Origin: Quercus robur
Lineage: Eukaryota; Streptophyta; Magnoliopsida; Fagales; Fagaceae
Length of the DNA stretch: 64,000 nt
Assembly (NCBI RefSeq): GCF_932294415.1
Contig: NC_065541.1
Coordinates: 56,274,290 to 56,338,289, forward strand
Direction: 5' to 3'
In this document: positions 34,086-47,300 of the stretch, in pieces
Layout of the letters: every line of letters starts with the position of its first letter
How positions within the stretch are numbered: the first letter of the stretch is position 1
Program-made: the position numbers and the translations under genes
The notes under the pieces: model-generated
Databases searched by the model: none
What the model saw: the letters and a program-made list of their open reading frames with translations, nothing else
Told to the model about the DNA's origin: nothing

Positions 34086-34116
<31 letters not shown>

Positions 34117-34478
34117 AACTTAAAATGAGTAGGAAATAGGGAAGTTCCTAGCTCTCTAAAATTAAGGGAGATCGGACAAGAGAGCAACAAGATTCTTAGG
34201 CTAAACTCTAATACTTAATATTTATGTTACTAATTAATTTTAATAGAAATATCATGTAAATGTTTATTAAAGTTGCTCAATGTATAGAGGTGGAATTAGG
34301 TAAGATGCTTCCCTCTAGTTCAGGGAAATGCTGGGAGGGAAAGGTTGGGTGGGGGGTATCTCTACTCTCTACTCTCTAGTTGACTATTTAAAATCATATT
34401 TTGATCAGTACCAAAAAATAAAAAATAAAAAATAAAAAATCTTTAAAATCCTATAGTAACCATGAAAATTAACATCTA
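31071..34478. other. Gene-poor intergenic region
   Basis: No gene recognised. Frames at 31218-31499 and 32720-33007 have no family resemblance or splice support. At 33150-33400 several AACTCGATTT/AAATCGAGTT motifs occur in both orientations, a theme repeated in the inverted-repeat element at 42378-42953. A (CTTT)n run lies at about 34086-34116. Confidence 0.45.
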
Positions 34479-34753
34479 TCTATACTGTTAATAAGAAGAT
34501 TCCTCACTTTCGACTAAACTTTTATGTGATTTAGAAATACTCCTAAATCCTATATTTAACAAGGAAAAAACTTGAGGACAACCCGACAAAAATATATTTC
34601 CAATTCCACTAAAAATACCTACAAAATAGGATATTCTCTTACCATCCATGTCTTCAAAATAAACTTATCAAAAAAAATTATTAAAAAAAAAATCATGATA
34701 CTAAACCCAAAAAAAGCCTCATTGCACGCACAAAATGCGTGTGATGAGGCTAG
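34479..34753 (+). mobile_element. Helitron, non-autonomous, 275 bp
   Basis: The 5' end is TCTATACTGTTAATAAG preceded by A (34478). The 3' end is CTAG (34750-34753) followed by T. Just before CTAG a hairpin forms from GCCTCATTGCACGCA and TGCGTGTGATGAGGC with a CAAAA loop. TC...CTRR ends, a terminal hairpin and insertion between A and T define Helitrons. No Rep/helicase is encoded. Confidence 0.8.
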
Positions 34754-36616
34754 TATGAAATATAAGGCAATGATGATGCATATATTATTACAAAAGCTGT
34801 CATGTTGCCTCTCCCAAGTCCCACCCCACCAAACACGGCTTTCTTATTTTTCTCACTGATCAACTTGCATGCAAGATATAGTCTCAACTTGGAATGAAAA
34901 TCCTCACAACTTGCATAGCGCATGCTAGCTCCCCCATCTTTCAGCCAAAATTTTGTGGGGAGGGCACATATATTCACATTTATTGTAGTCAATACTTCAG
35001 TTCCTCAAACACTATGCTTCTCTGTCAATAAACATGCATCTAATAATGTGGTGCATGTATATAGGCATGTATGGTTTCCTTTGTGTTTGATCCAAGTCAA
35101 GGTACAGCTTGCAGTAAATATGTTACAACTAGTATCAGTATGGTATGTATACACTTGGTGAAGGTACATATAAAGATGGTTATAATCTAGCTTTACTCGA
35201 TGCCCTTTGTCTAGTTTTAGAGATTAGTATATTTGGATATTAGTTCTCCCGATCTCCAATTGTAACGTGACAGGAGTTTTGCTTAGATATATGTGTGTAT
35301 ACATTACATATAAAATAAGATAGGAAGCAGATCATCATATATTATTAATTCAAACAGTTGTTCGCACAAGTTGGAACTTCAAAAAAAAAAAAAGCATCTT
35401 CTCTCATCATATATACCTGCATATATATTAATAGAGATTGGAGGGGCCATGTAGCTCATGATTTTTGTTTTTAAGTAAATTAATTAAAAAGGGTTTCCAG
35501 AAAATGGAGAAATAATTAACGACAAGAAAGTAGAAGAATGAAAAGAATGTGTAACATAGTAATTTCCTACTGATGACTCGATGACAATTAGAGCCTCTTT
35601 GGGGTGTTAAGCAAGTTTCATCTTATTTGAGTTTTTAACTTCTGTTTGGTACTATATATAGGTCTCATTACACTTTTTGGTGTTATTTATAAGTTTCATT
35701 CAACAAAAAGTTTTCAATTTCAATTAAATAACTTGTTCCCAAATAAACCCTTAATATTTGTCATCTGATCATAACCAGAAAACGACATGTCAATTGGTTT
35801 GTAAATATGAATAGTTAGGCTTGAAAGACTTCTAGTTAAAGAGGTTGTGGAAAATTCTTTTGGCACTCAATTAATACACACTTTTCTTTTCTTTTTTTCT
35901 TGTCTTTTTTAGTGTGCCACGTTTATCTAATCTAAATTGTTCATCTATCATTCTAGATGCTTCTTCACAATATGATGTTGTTTTAGTGTTTTAAATTTCT
36001 TAGATTACAAAATCTAGAAAACTAATATAAACTTTTTTTTAAGTTTTGAAATTGATTTGGTTTTCAAATTGATGGACGAATACGTAGAAAATAAAACAAA
36101 ACAAAAATATTTAACAAAATTCAAGTAAGCTACTCCTCTTGGAAATCTGGATTTTTGTGGAAATGTAAGCTACAATATTTGACTTTTGTAGTTATGAATA
36201 GTCAATATTAGGTTTCATAATGTTCACTTCTTTTTGATAATGATTGAATAAAAATTTATTAAAACAGTTATTTTGGATTTTTGTATTTATATATTTTTAA
36301 TGTTGAATGTATAACAATTTAGTTTTTAATTTTATATATTTCTTTTTCTTCAGCTTCCATTAACGAAATGAGTCAAATTTCAAACTGCAAAAACATCAGT
36401 TTATCAAAGAGCACATCTTCTTCACGACTTCGATTGATAGTGTGTTTATCATTTTTAAAATAGCTGAATAGGCCAAGCTTTGCTCAAAGAAGATAATTAG
36501 GTTATTCTGAGTTATGGCATTTCATGCATCACCAAGACAGTTACCGCTAAGCACTAAACTAAATGATTGTAATATAAGAGGTCTGGTTCATGTGACTTGT
36601 TCCCATTAAAAAAAAA
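34754..36616. other. Intergenic, no gene recognised
   Basis: AT-rich. A patch at 35590-35755 has GTTTGGTACTATA-like strings suggestive of an old MITE, but the ends could not be set. Confidence 0.4.
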
Positions 36617-37273
36617 AAAAAATCTCTAAACTAATTTGAAGAAAAATTTTTCAAATTTTTCATATATCTCTTTTTTTTGTGTGAATTTTTCATATATTTC
36701 TTTTTTCGTTCAAATTGGATATTATTTATTATTCGATCAATAAATTTATTTTTTATACACAATTTTAAATCATAAAAATTTGAAATTTTAACATTTGTTT
36801 GATGAGATAGCATTTGATATTTGATCTTCTTGAAATTTTACATGCATGAAGAATATAATAAAAACATGCAATCTAACGGTTAAATTTTCAAAATTTACAC
36901 TCAATATAGAGATATATAGGGAGTTTGTAGAGTTTCTCTCCAAACTAGTTTGGAGAGAAACTTTTCAAACTTCTCATATATCTCTTATTTTGTGTGAATT
37001 TTGAAAATCTAACTTTTGAATTTTATGTTCCTTATGTTCTTAACATAAATATCAAATTTCGTTTAAATTGGATATTTTTTATTATTCAATCAATAAACTT
37101 ATTTTTTATACACAATTTTAGATCATAAAAATTTGAAATTTTAACATTTGTTTGATGAGATAACAATTGATATTTGATCTTCTTGAAATTTTACATGCAT
37201 GAAGAATATAATAAGAACATGTCATCTAACGGTTAGATTTTTAAAATTCACACTCAATATAGAGATATATGGG
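36617..37273. repeat. Tandem dimer of a MITE-like repeat, about 330-bp units
   Basis: Two direct copies (about 36617-36944 and 36945-37273) share CAAATTGGATATT, TTTTATACACAATTTTA, GATGAGATA, CTTGAAATTTTACATGCATG and ACACTCAATATAGAGATATA. A diverged third member sits at 54210-54626. The junction carries the near-palindrome TCTCTCCAAACTAGTTTGGA. Confidence 0.8.
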
Positions 37274-37626
37274 AATACCCAGGAAAGCGATACATACTTA
37301 GAAAAAACAAATAGACTTTTTATTTTTTGAGAAGAAAAAAACAAAGAGACTTGGATGGGGATACCCAGGAACGATAAATTATACGTATAAAATGTTAGTT
37401 GGTCTAAATATTAATTTGGAGATTAACGTAAATAAATAAAGAATTAATAAAGAGAGGAAGGGAATCTAGAGAGTAGAGATACAGTGATATATATATATAT
37501 ATATATATAACTTTAAAAATAAAAATAAAAATAAACTGTGTTAACTTTCTTTTTCTTTTTTTGAGGGGAAACCTGTGTTAACTTAATTAACATTATCCTC
37601 CTTTTATTTCTTAAAAAAATATGAAA

Positions 37627-37665
<39 letters not shown>

Positions 37666-38093
37666 GAATCTAACCAGAAAATAAATTTTTTAATTTGGTA
37701 CCGGTGATTTTTTTTTCTCACGTATAAATTTAGTTTCTAATTTTTTAATTAAAAATATGCCACGTCATTATAAAAAAAAAATAAAAAAAATAAAAAATAA
37801 AAAAAAAGTCAAGTCATTATTTCATTAGTCACGTGAGTAACACCGTTAACAAACGTTAGTAAAATTACCAAATCAACTCAGTTTTAAAATTTAAGGGACT
37901 AATTGTGCTCGCTTCAAAATTGAGAGACCAATTACGCACTCAGAGTAAACTTCAAGGACCAATAATATAGTTTCACCCAAAAAAATTGTTGATTTTTTGA
38001 ACTAATTTCTCGGCGGCAACATATGATTTATTAGCAATAGCATACGTGAATGAGACCTTGCAAGAGGCACAAAACGATACAAAGCTCCCTGAT
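37274..38093. other. Intergenic with homopolymers
   Basis: (AT)n at about 37487-37508 and about 37 A at 37627-37663. At 37850-37980 a patch typical of decayed plant repeats (ACTAATTGTGCTCGC, AGAGACCAATTACGC) is seen. No gene. Confidence 0.45.
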
Positions 38094-38660
38094 GATAGGC
38101 TAGCCAGCCCTTCATTACTTTGACCCATTATATTATTATCTCTTTTCACTGACAGATTCCAATCAGTCGAAGTTACCGTGAAACTTGTTAAAGTATTCAC
38201 GAAATAAAATACTTGTTAGCAAGGTTTTAATACTACTTTTATAAGATATATAAAAAATTGTCAAACAAATTAGTTGTTTTTTTCACTGATTGATAGGCTA
38301 GCCAGCCCTTCATGACTTTGACCCATTATATTATTATCTCTTTTCACTTATAGATTCCAATCAGTGGAAGTTACTGTGAAACTTATTAAAGTATTCACGA
38401 AATAAAATACTTTTTAGTAAGGTTTTAATACCAATTTTATAAAGTAAAGTATTCAGTCGAAGTTACTGATTCCCGGATAGGCTAGCCAGCCCTTGAGGTC
38501 TTTGTCCCAATATATAATAATAGTTGAAGATATTTTAAAACTTATTAAAGTATCCACTCAATAAAGAAGTTTTTAAGGCATTTATTAATACTCTATTTTT
38601 ATTATAAAAATAATAATACAACTTTTATAGAAAATATATTTTAAAAAAATTGTCAAACAA
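38094..38660. repeat. Triplicated sequence, units of about 185-198 bp
   Basis: GATAGGCTAGCCAGCCCTT opens units at 38094, 38292 and 38476. Shared blocks include ATTCCAATCAGT(C/G)GAAGTTAC and AAGTATTCACGAAATAAAAT. The third copy is the most diverged. Confidence 0.8.
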
Positions 38661-41160
38661 ATCGGTAGCTATTTTTCTTTCTAAAATTTTTCAAAAAACA
38701 TTTCTTAAACAAATGACCTTAGAACATCCGACCATCAACAATATTAAATTGCAAATAATATTGTTTTTGTCTTTAAGTTCCTGGTTTAATTTAATCATAA
38801 ATATTGTCAAACCCTGACTTTCAAAGCATCCAGAAGACGCCCACAAAATTAATTTACACTCAGTTTGGTTGGGATTTTATAGAATATAGTTGGTCATAAT
38901 TGTACCCCAAAAAAAAAATTTATAAAAGAAACGAAAATGTCATGATCATGAATCTCTCTCCAATTCAACAGTATGAAAGATGATTTTTATAATAACAATA
39001 CTACTCCCTGGGAAGTCGGCAACGTGCATTTTGATTTAAGCGTCGCTGTTGCCGTTACCACTAGAACTATACTTGTCTTACTATATGATTTAGTTGTTTG
39101 GGTCAACGCCTCTCTCTCTCTCTCTAGAAAATTAGAGCGTCATCTGTTAGTAATAATAAAATGTCATCAGGGGCCACACTACGTAGGCCATACATTTTGC
39201 CTACTTGCACAAGGCAGCCAAAGTTCACACTATCATATTGACATTGCTAACTGTGACATCTCACATCTTTGAATATTCTTTTTTTTTTTTTAGGTAAGAA
39301 AATTCTATGTTTATATTGTAATTTGCAACATAACTTTCATGCTAAACACACACACAAAAAGTGACAAATATTGTATCGTACATATTTGCAAAAAAAAAAA
39401 AAAATGTATAATATTTTTCATTTTTACAAATATATATAATATTTATCACTTTTTTAAGTATTTAGAATGTAAGTTTACATTGCAAATAAATAATAAGAGA
39501 AAAAAGAGGTGGGATCCAAGAATTGTTAGTTCCAATCATATCTAGTCTCATAAACCTAAAAATATGATAACATTATTACCTAATTATTGCTTGATCTTCT
39601 GAATATTTTACTATAAGAGAATAAGAATCATTTTCATACTAATTTTGTAAAAGAAAATTCATCAGGGAAAAGCATTTGGACAGAATCCTTGATGTCAATT
39701 TTAAGATCTTAGCTTTTTTCTTTTGCTTTTTAATCCCATTAAGTAAGCAATTAATTAAAAGGTGTAATTTTCAGAGTCTCTATGATAAGGTGGACAGAAT
39801 TTGACATTTGCAACCCCAAAAAAATAAAAAGTGAAAAGAGAGATTCTTTTCATTATACCTTCCTTCCTAACTAAAACAATTTGTTGGAATTCCACTCACA
39901 TAGTCATAAAAGATTGCAACACTTCATCTTTTTGGCAATAAAGCCAAAGTTTTATTTCCACACATTTCTCTTTCTCATTATGCATGAACTCTTGCTAGTC
40001 AACAACCCAACAGTTCGGGCATCCTTAAATTTCCACAGTTTATTAGAAAAAACCAAAGTGTCAGACTTAGAAAACAAACATGGAAATTAATCAGTCTTCT
40101 TTAAAAGCCATGGATGACATGACAAAGTAAGTCAAGCACTCAAATTGTATTTTCATTGTTCCCACGCAAGCAATAAATCTCAGTGATCGTGTTCACATAA
40201 AAAAGAACAAGGGGCAAAGACAAAGAAACAGCCCACGTGCATTTTCACAATCTTCATTGAAATTCAATTAATGGATTATTAATAGTCAATACTTTGAGTC
40301 GAAAGGTATACTCTGTTTAGTTCCATTCTAGGTGCCGTAAAGATAGAACCATTAGAAAGTTGAAGACGAAATATATTTATGACCTTTCCATGAATATGAT
40401 TTGGATAATATTTGCAAATTATGTGTATTCAAATCAAGTCAAGCTGTGGAATTATATGTAAACCCTATACACGTGTTTTGATTTTTGATCAACCTATTTG
40501 ACTATCTAATCTAATATTAATAGAAAAACATATTCGGGACTATTACTTCTAAGACCATAAACTAATCTACAATTTTTGCTACAACTATTCATATGACTAT
40601 AGTCTATACACATGTTTTGATTTTTGATCAGCTTATTTAACTGCCTAATATTAATAGAAAAATAGATTCGAGACTATTAGTTCTAGGATCACAAACTAAT
40701 TTACAACTTTTGCAATAACTATCCATACGATAGATTGTAACTAACAACCTGTCACTTTTATATGAACTACTACTCACAGTTAAACACACAAATAATTGTG
40801 AAAAAATTTGTAAGTTAGTTTGTGTTCCTAAAATTTTTGCATCGTATATGCATAAGACCAGTGACATTCAAAATTCCATAAATATCATGATTGGTATACG
40901 GTACAAATGATTTTAATGATAAAAGTATCATATATATTAAAATAATGTTTACCAATTACAACTTCCCAACTCACCTAATAAAACAAATTTGTAAGATTTT
41001 CCCTTTGACATTGCTGATATATTATCTGAGTTCTGACCAACTTTAAGTGCAGAATATGAATATATGACTAAGTTCAACTGGCTCTAATTCAATTATGAGT
41101 TTATGACGTAAAGACGATATAAACATTACGACATGAACATGATTACTCTTTTTCAATATA
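38661..41160. other. Gene-poor intergenic region
   Basis: No gene recognised. Two diverged copies of a roughly 110-bp segment around ACACATGTTTTGATTTTTGATCA occur near 40470-40530 and 40610-40680. Confidence 0.4.
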
Positions 41161-41338
41161 GTAGTGCTAGGAAAACATAAATTGAAACAATTTTATACCA
41201 CAACTCGTCACGTAGTGAGTTGTAATTGGTAAAAGTATGTCCCCACATGGCCCATCATCACATTTTTTTCCAATCACAACTCGCCACATGGCGAGTTGTG
41301 GCACAAAATTATTCTAATTTATGTGTCTCTAACCCTAC
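41161..41338. mobile_element. Palindromic MITE, 178 bp
   Basis: Imperfect inverted arms of about 47 bases or more run inward from GTAGTGCTAGG on the left and from GTAGGGTTAGA (inverse complement) on the right. Each arm contains a smaller perfect or near-perfect palindrome, for example CAACTCGCCACATGGCGAGTTG. A target-site duplication was not seen. Confidence 0.7.
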
Positions 41339-42377
41339 TTTTTTAAGTAATAACAATAGTTTGCAATCAAGAATAAATAAATAAATAAATAAAAATCATA
41401 AATGATTAGACTATATTGAAGAATTCTCTTTTGAGGTGAGCTTGTGGGGCCCTTTTTTAGGATAGTCCCCCCTAGACCAAACTCAGCATTAAGTCTTGGG
41501 TTGCTAAAAATAAAGGCATGGAGTGAATAAAATGTTGAATGGGTGAACTGGACTCAGTTTACCACGCCCTACTTGGGCCGTTATACCAAATCGATCTGTG
41601 CACAAGTCACAAAGAACTCCAAAAGATAAATATAGGACAAATATAAATAACATGTACACAATATTTTATGAAAGTCAAGAGAGAACAGTAATTTAAACAA
41701 GTGTAAAATACTTCAATGAGTTTTATTTAATTAAGTCAAGTATTTGAGTACATTAAGCCATTTTCAAAAGATACTCTACAAAGCCCATAAGTCTCAAAGG
41801 TCACAGATTTAGTTAGCCCCTTTTTGGATTCACAAGGCTTGTGAGATTTGAGCCCTTGGATCAACGTAGCTCCTTGAATATCACCAAAAGACTTTTTACA
41901 ATGTTTTCTTTCTCTATGTGAACTTGACCTAAGTTTTAAAACCCCTTTGGTACTTTCTGAGTTCTTTTCTCTTTATTGTGTATATTATCTTTCTTCTTTT
42001 TTTTGCTTCTTAACTTGTTCTTCGAGTGACTGCCTTCTCCTTTTATATTGGTCTTGGAAGGCTTGAAATTACCATTTGCGCTCCCCTACCTTGGTATTGG
42101 AGTTAGTCTCTTTGATCTAAAACTTGGTGGCTGTTCTTTCCTCTTACTTTGTCTTTTTGGGAACCCATGTCTAAAAGTGTCATGGTTGTTTTTCCCTTCA
42201 TAGAAGGCATCTTCTAAGGTTAGTCAGATCCCTTTTGAGGTTAATGAGGTAGAACTTATTTTCAAAGCTTTAAAAGGGACACTGAGAAAGTTCTCTTGTC
42301 TTGATTGTGGAGGGAATGTGCAAACTGGCACAGTGAGGAGGAAGTATATCGTAAGTTAAGATGCGTTTGAAAGAAAG
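41339..42377. other. Unclassified, T/C-rich, possibly retroelement-derived
   Basis: Base composition is more balanced than in surrounding DNA and C/T-rich on the plus strand (41430-42370). There is no long frame. It may be a decayed LTR or LARD, but no terminal repeats were found. Confidence 0.35.
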
Positions 42378-42953
42378 TTGCAAAGTAGCATCTCGAGTTT
42401 CATAAACTCGATTTCAATCTAAAACTCAAGGGTTAAAAACTCGATTCCCACTTGGTGAGTTGTCAATATAATGCCACATAGATCTCGAGTCTAAAAGACT
42501 CGATTTTGTACTTGAAAAACATCAAATCTGAAGAAGAATAGAGGAAGAACGATTTGAAGAGGCACAATCTGATCTGAAGAGGAAGAACGAAGAGGCGATT
42601 TGAAGAGGCACGATCTAATCTAAAGAACAAAAAGACGATTTGAAGAGGCATGATCTGGTCTTCAGATCTGCCGTCGAAGAACAAAGAAGAAGAAGGAAAA
42701 ATGATCTGACAAAGATGAAGAAACCCAGCAGATGAAGAAAACTAGGAAGATGAAGAAACCCAGAACGAAGAACGACGAAGAACATAGATGATGAACGCTG
42801 GGTCTGAAAATGGTGAAATTCGAGTCTTTAAAACTCGAGTTCCACGTGGATTTAGCTACCAGCCCTTGCAAATCAAGACTTAAAAACTCGATTTTTATCT
42901 TATAACTCGAGTTTTAGACACTCGAGATGCTATTTTTCAACATTGTTTTGCAA
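42378..42953. mobile_element. Inverted-repeat element with CTCGAG-rich ends
   Basis: TAGCATCTCGAGT at 42386-42398 is matched by its inverse complement at 42920-42932, and both ends continue with TTGCAAA/TTTGCAA. The subterminal parts are filled with AAACTCGATTT motifs in both orientations. The centre is purine-rich with repeated GATTTGAAGAGGCA(C/T)GATCT. No transposase is present. Confidence 0.6.
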
Positions 42954-44303
42954 TGTGACAACTTACTAAATTTTTGGATATTTAATGTTATTTGGAAAAA
43001 AAATTCCTTGATTGTGGCTTTTCCTAGTTGGGCCTTTTCTTGAAAATAGTATAGATTCTTCTTCAAGATTGATGAACTCGAAAAGTCTTTAAGCACCCTT
43101 CCTCTTTTCCCATGTTTTCTCTGGCCGAGATTCCTCGAACTCTTCACGTTGAATTTCGAACTTCAAAACCTATTGAGGGCATCATAAGTTCCTTTCATCT
43201 TTTCCTCTTCTCCAAGGAACTCAATTGTGATGGGCTTTTCCAGGGTTCCCTCAGTTTTCTTGATGGGCTTTTCTCGAGGACCCCTTTCTTGATCTGCTTC
43301 TCGAACAAGGCTTTTCATCACTTATTTGCTTTCTTTTGACATTGGGCCTTCTTATCACTCCATCCTTTACTTCCCTAATTGAATTCTTCTTCTTTTTGCA
43401 GGAACACATATTAAGCCTTGGGTCCTTTGATTCCTTCAGGCCCATAGTCTAGTCCCTCAGACTGGGCTTTTTGCAGGAACACAAAACTTCGATTTATTCT
43501 CCTACTCCTTATAATTAATTAATAGGAATATGTTGATTACAAACCCTCCTGCAAATCTTCTCCTGTACACTAGTGACTAACAGACGCAAGAAATTGCCGT
43601 TGACAACATAATATATACCGAAGGGAAATTTGCCGTGAAAGCCCCATGATTGACCAAAATTTTACCTTCCTCCATTTCATTACTATATATTCTTTCTTTT
43701 TATTTTCTCATTTCCTTTCTTTTTACGATAAGTAAAATATTTTATTAATAAATTAGAATGCAAATACAGGACCTATATATACTAGGATTACATCACAACT
43801 AAGCTTGGAGATTGCATAGATTTAACAGCACTAATAAATTAGAAACAGCAAACAATTCTGTTGCTTATGTCCACTCAAGTAAAATTTTAAGGAATTGCCG
43901 TTTCAGATCTGGAATATCCCATTCACACCCCTAGGTTCTAGCATTTATTTCCCTCCCAATGCACCACTTTCCATATTTCGGTTTTGACAGACAGTTGAGA
44001 ACTGAAAAGCTCCCCGAAGTTGTTTACCTCTCATATCTTAAAGATCTGATAACAGTTTTCCCTTTCACATATTTGAAAGATCTCATTTAGTGCTTTTGCC
44101 TAATCAAAAATGGAGAATGGACATTAAGCATTCATGAAGTTTTATACAGGGGAAAAGGATGTTTATCGGACAAAAGCCAAGATAAAAGTAAATGCATTAA
44201 ACCATTGGTTCATCCCAATTGCGGCATTCTACATAACTGAAAACCAAGCACCTACCAGAGTTTATACACCTAAAAGTTCCAAAAGAAAAATAACTACGAA
44301 CAT
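42954..44303. other. Intergenic, includes 3' flank of RZ-1 gene
   Basis: The left part continues the C/T-rich composition, with TTTTTGCAGGAACACA repeated at about 43396 and 43469. The right part (44000-44303) probably holds the 3' UTR of the minus-strand RNA-binding protein gene. Confidence 0.4.
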
Positions 44304-47300
44304 TTAGTAGCGGTCAATGGAAGATGGGCGCCCAGCCCTGTCAGTGCGGTCATAAGGACCCGACCTGTTCCTGTAACTTCTTCCCTCATTCCGTGCTGGT
44401 CCTCCATTTCCATACCTATTGCCACCCCCTCTTGGGCCACCATCCCTATCATAGGCTCTGTCCTTGCCATAACCATTCTGGGGATAACGATCTGAACCTC
44501 CATACCTATCACTCGCAATGCGGTCTCCACCAGGCACATACCTGCATGGTAATAAGTTAAAAACCATCCATATCAAGGCTCTAAATAGGATAATTGAAAT
44601 CTAATGGGCATTTGTTCCACCAATGTTCACAATTAGAATATCCAAAACTATTCCAAAAATATATATAAATGGCCACCATCACCATAACAAGGACCATACA
44701 AAATGCATAAAGCACTACTTCAGTTACTGTTCTAACTGTTTTAACAATTGTCTTGTCTTAAAACTAGGATACCTGTCACCAACATGGCGATCACGGCTGC
44801 CATATTTGTTGTCTCTGCTGTCAAAACGATCCCTATCTCCATGGCGACCTCCATCATAACGGTCATCCATATAGCGATCACGTTCTCCCCCAAAACGATT
44901 CCCACGGCCACCAGCCCCTCCAAACCTAGAACGTGAAGAAAATGAACCTCCACCCCCACCGCGGTCACCACCTGTTAAAGGGCAGTCCCTCGCCCAATGA
45001 CCTGGGCGCCCACACTTGAAACAATCATCTTGCCCAGTAGACCTATCTCCTCCTCCATAGCTTCCCCTGCCACTAGATGAGTAGCCTCCTCCCCTATAGC
45101 CATGGTCTAAATCCTCCCCCATTTTGGGTTGGGCCTTATTCACTGAGATAACCCGATCCCCAAGCTCCCGTCCATGCATATCCCTGATTGCATCTTCCAT
45201 TCCCCGACGATCTGCAAACGTAATGAACCCAAATCCACGAGGGCGGCCTGTATCTCTTTCCAACATGATCTACATAAACAGACCGTAATGAGCTCATGCC
45301 AGTTTTATGCAATTGATTTTTTAGTGCTGCTTAATGCAATTGATTGATATCAGCTGCATAAAGCAATACTAAAAATTCAGAACAACTATTTAAAGAACAC
45401 AGTTGCAACAAATGATGAGCTAGCAATCAAGCCAAACATGACCTTGTGTACTACAGCTTAAGCTAAAAAATAATTTACTTAAGAAATGCATATGGACTAC
45501 CCCCTCCAAAAAACAACTGGAACTTCATAGCTATAAACCTAAAGCAAACCCTGAAGAAAAGAACTGGCACTTCATATAAGTGACCAAAGTGTCCAAGAGC
45601 CTTGTGGCCGCTCAATGGCACTACCCAGCTCTTCTCATGGGGAGAACCTAAAGCATTTCAGGCAATATCTTTTGTCAGTACTAATCCTTAAAGTTTTCAA
45701 TTAATCACAAAACTGAGGAAAAGATAATGCCAATTGCAAAGGAATTGATGATTATATAAAAGAAATGGATTTGAGAATACCAACCTCAAATACAACTGGT
45801 ACTGTAGATAATATATAAAAGGGCACTATGTAGAAGTATTAACACCAACTTTTAAAAGAAAGAAAAGGGCATTAAGATACAAACTTATAAGGTAAGGCTG
45901 CTCAATCTCCAACCCCATACATACATCAAGGTCAAGTCGGTGACCATAAATTCATAATAAGCTAACGGAAAAACTAGAAGACAATACAAACCCATTGAAA
46001 TTGACCTAATAGCTGATATCACTTATTTGGTTTAGTGCATGATTAGTGGTAAACCATCATGAAGCAAATCCTTTTTCTTTTCTTTTCTGATAATGGCAAA
46101 CCATAAAGAAGCAATATTCAAAATACTATGAAACGATATGAAATGAAATGCAAATCTATTTCAGATTTCTATGGGAAACAGAAATAATAAAATTTAGAAT
46201 TATAATTCATCAACTAAAAATAATAGGAAATAAAGAAGTAAATTCAACAACAAGATCAGCATAAAAATTAGACAAAATGGGAAGAAGCTCAAAACTAAAG
46301 CAGATAACTTACTTTTTCTTTGCCATTATGGATAAGGCAATGCAATGTGTTTCATATTGCAAAGAATTCTTAAACAAACCAGAAGAATCTGCCAGATGGT
46401 ACATGTCTGTCATCTGACAATATATGAGACTCCAACCTCAAATTTTTCACAGAATCTGAGAGACCAGTTGCAGCATAAACTGGTATCTCTCTTAATGCAC
46501 CATGTGGTCAAGAAGTACATGTAAACACTCTAAAATTGTTACAACATCCCACTTAATCTGGTCAGAAGTCAAAGCATTCTATCGGATACGATATCCCAAT
46601 CAAGAAGTCATTATTTTCAACAACAAATATCGGAACAAGAAAACAATGCGGGTACCCATCTACTGGTAACAAAAAGGAATCTCTTCCAGAACCAAACTTT
46701 TCATGGACATCAGGCAGTGTAAATCCCCATAAAACATTTCTTGCAACTATGAGTTTTCCCAAGTACAGCATAAACAATACCTACAATAAGGATATAACCA
46801 ATTGATAGTCTTCATTTGGGAGACTACATCCTAGCTTTTTCCATAATTCTGCCACCTTCTTCAGCGGTTCTACCAGGAAAGAAAAATGATTGCAATAATC
46901 AGGCAGATACATTGTCAAAAGCGGCGCTAACTATACATCTCTTCCAACTGATAACTTGACATGGAACAAATCTAACACCAGAAAACAGAGCCTACCACTA
47001 CCATAAAAACTTTCAGTCGGCATGCCAACAGAAGTACAAGATCTCTGTGCCCTTGGGTAGAATATTGGCGCAGAGTTGGAGGGAATAGATGAAATGATCT
47101 GTGATACCAGCTGTGAGTACCCAGACTCCAAACTTAAACAGATTCAGCATCCCAGGCAGTCAAAAGGAGACGCACTACACTCCAAAATTTTTGAATTCAG
47201 ATAATGAATCCAGTCATCCAACCATTACTACCATGTTTTAAAACATCAAGATTTAGTCTAGATGTGAATGCATTTCAGGCACCTGAGCAGTCCAGCCGAG

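Noticed and set aside
44741..44971. Alternative minus-strand frame inside the RZ-1 gene (Val/Met-rich)
   Set aside because: Shadow of the Gly/Arg/Asp-rich exon in another frame.
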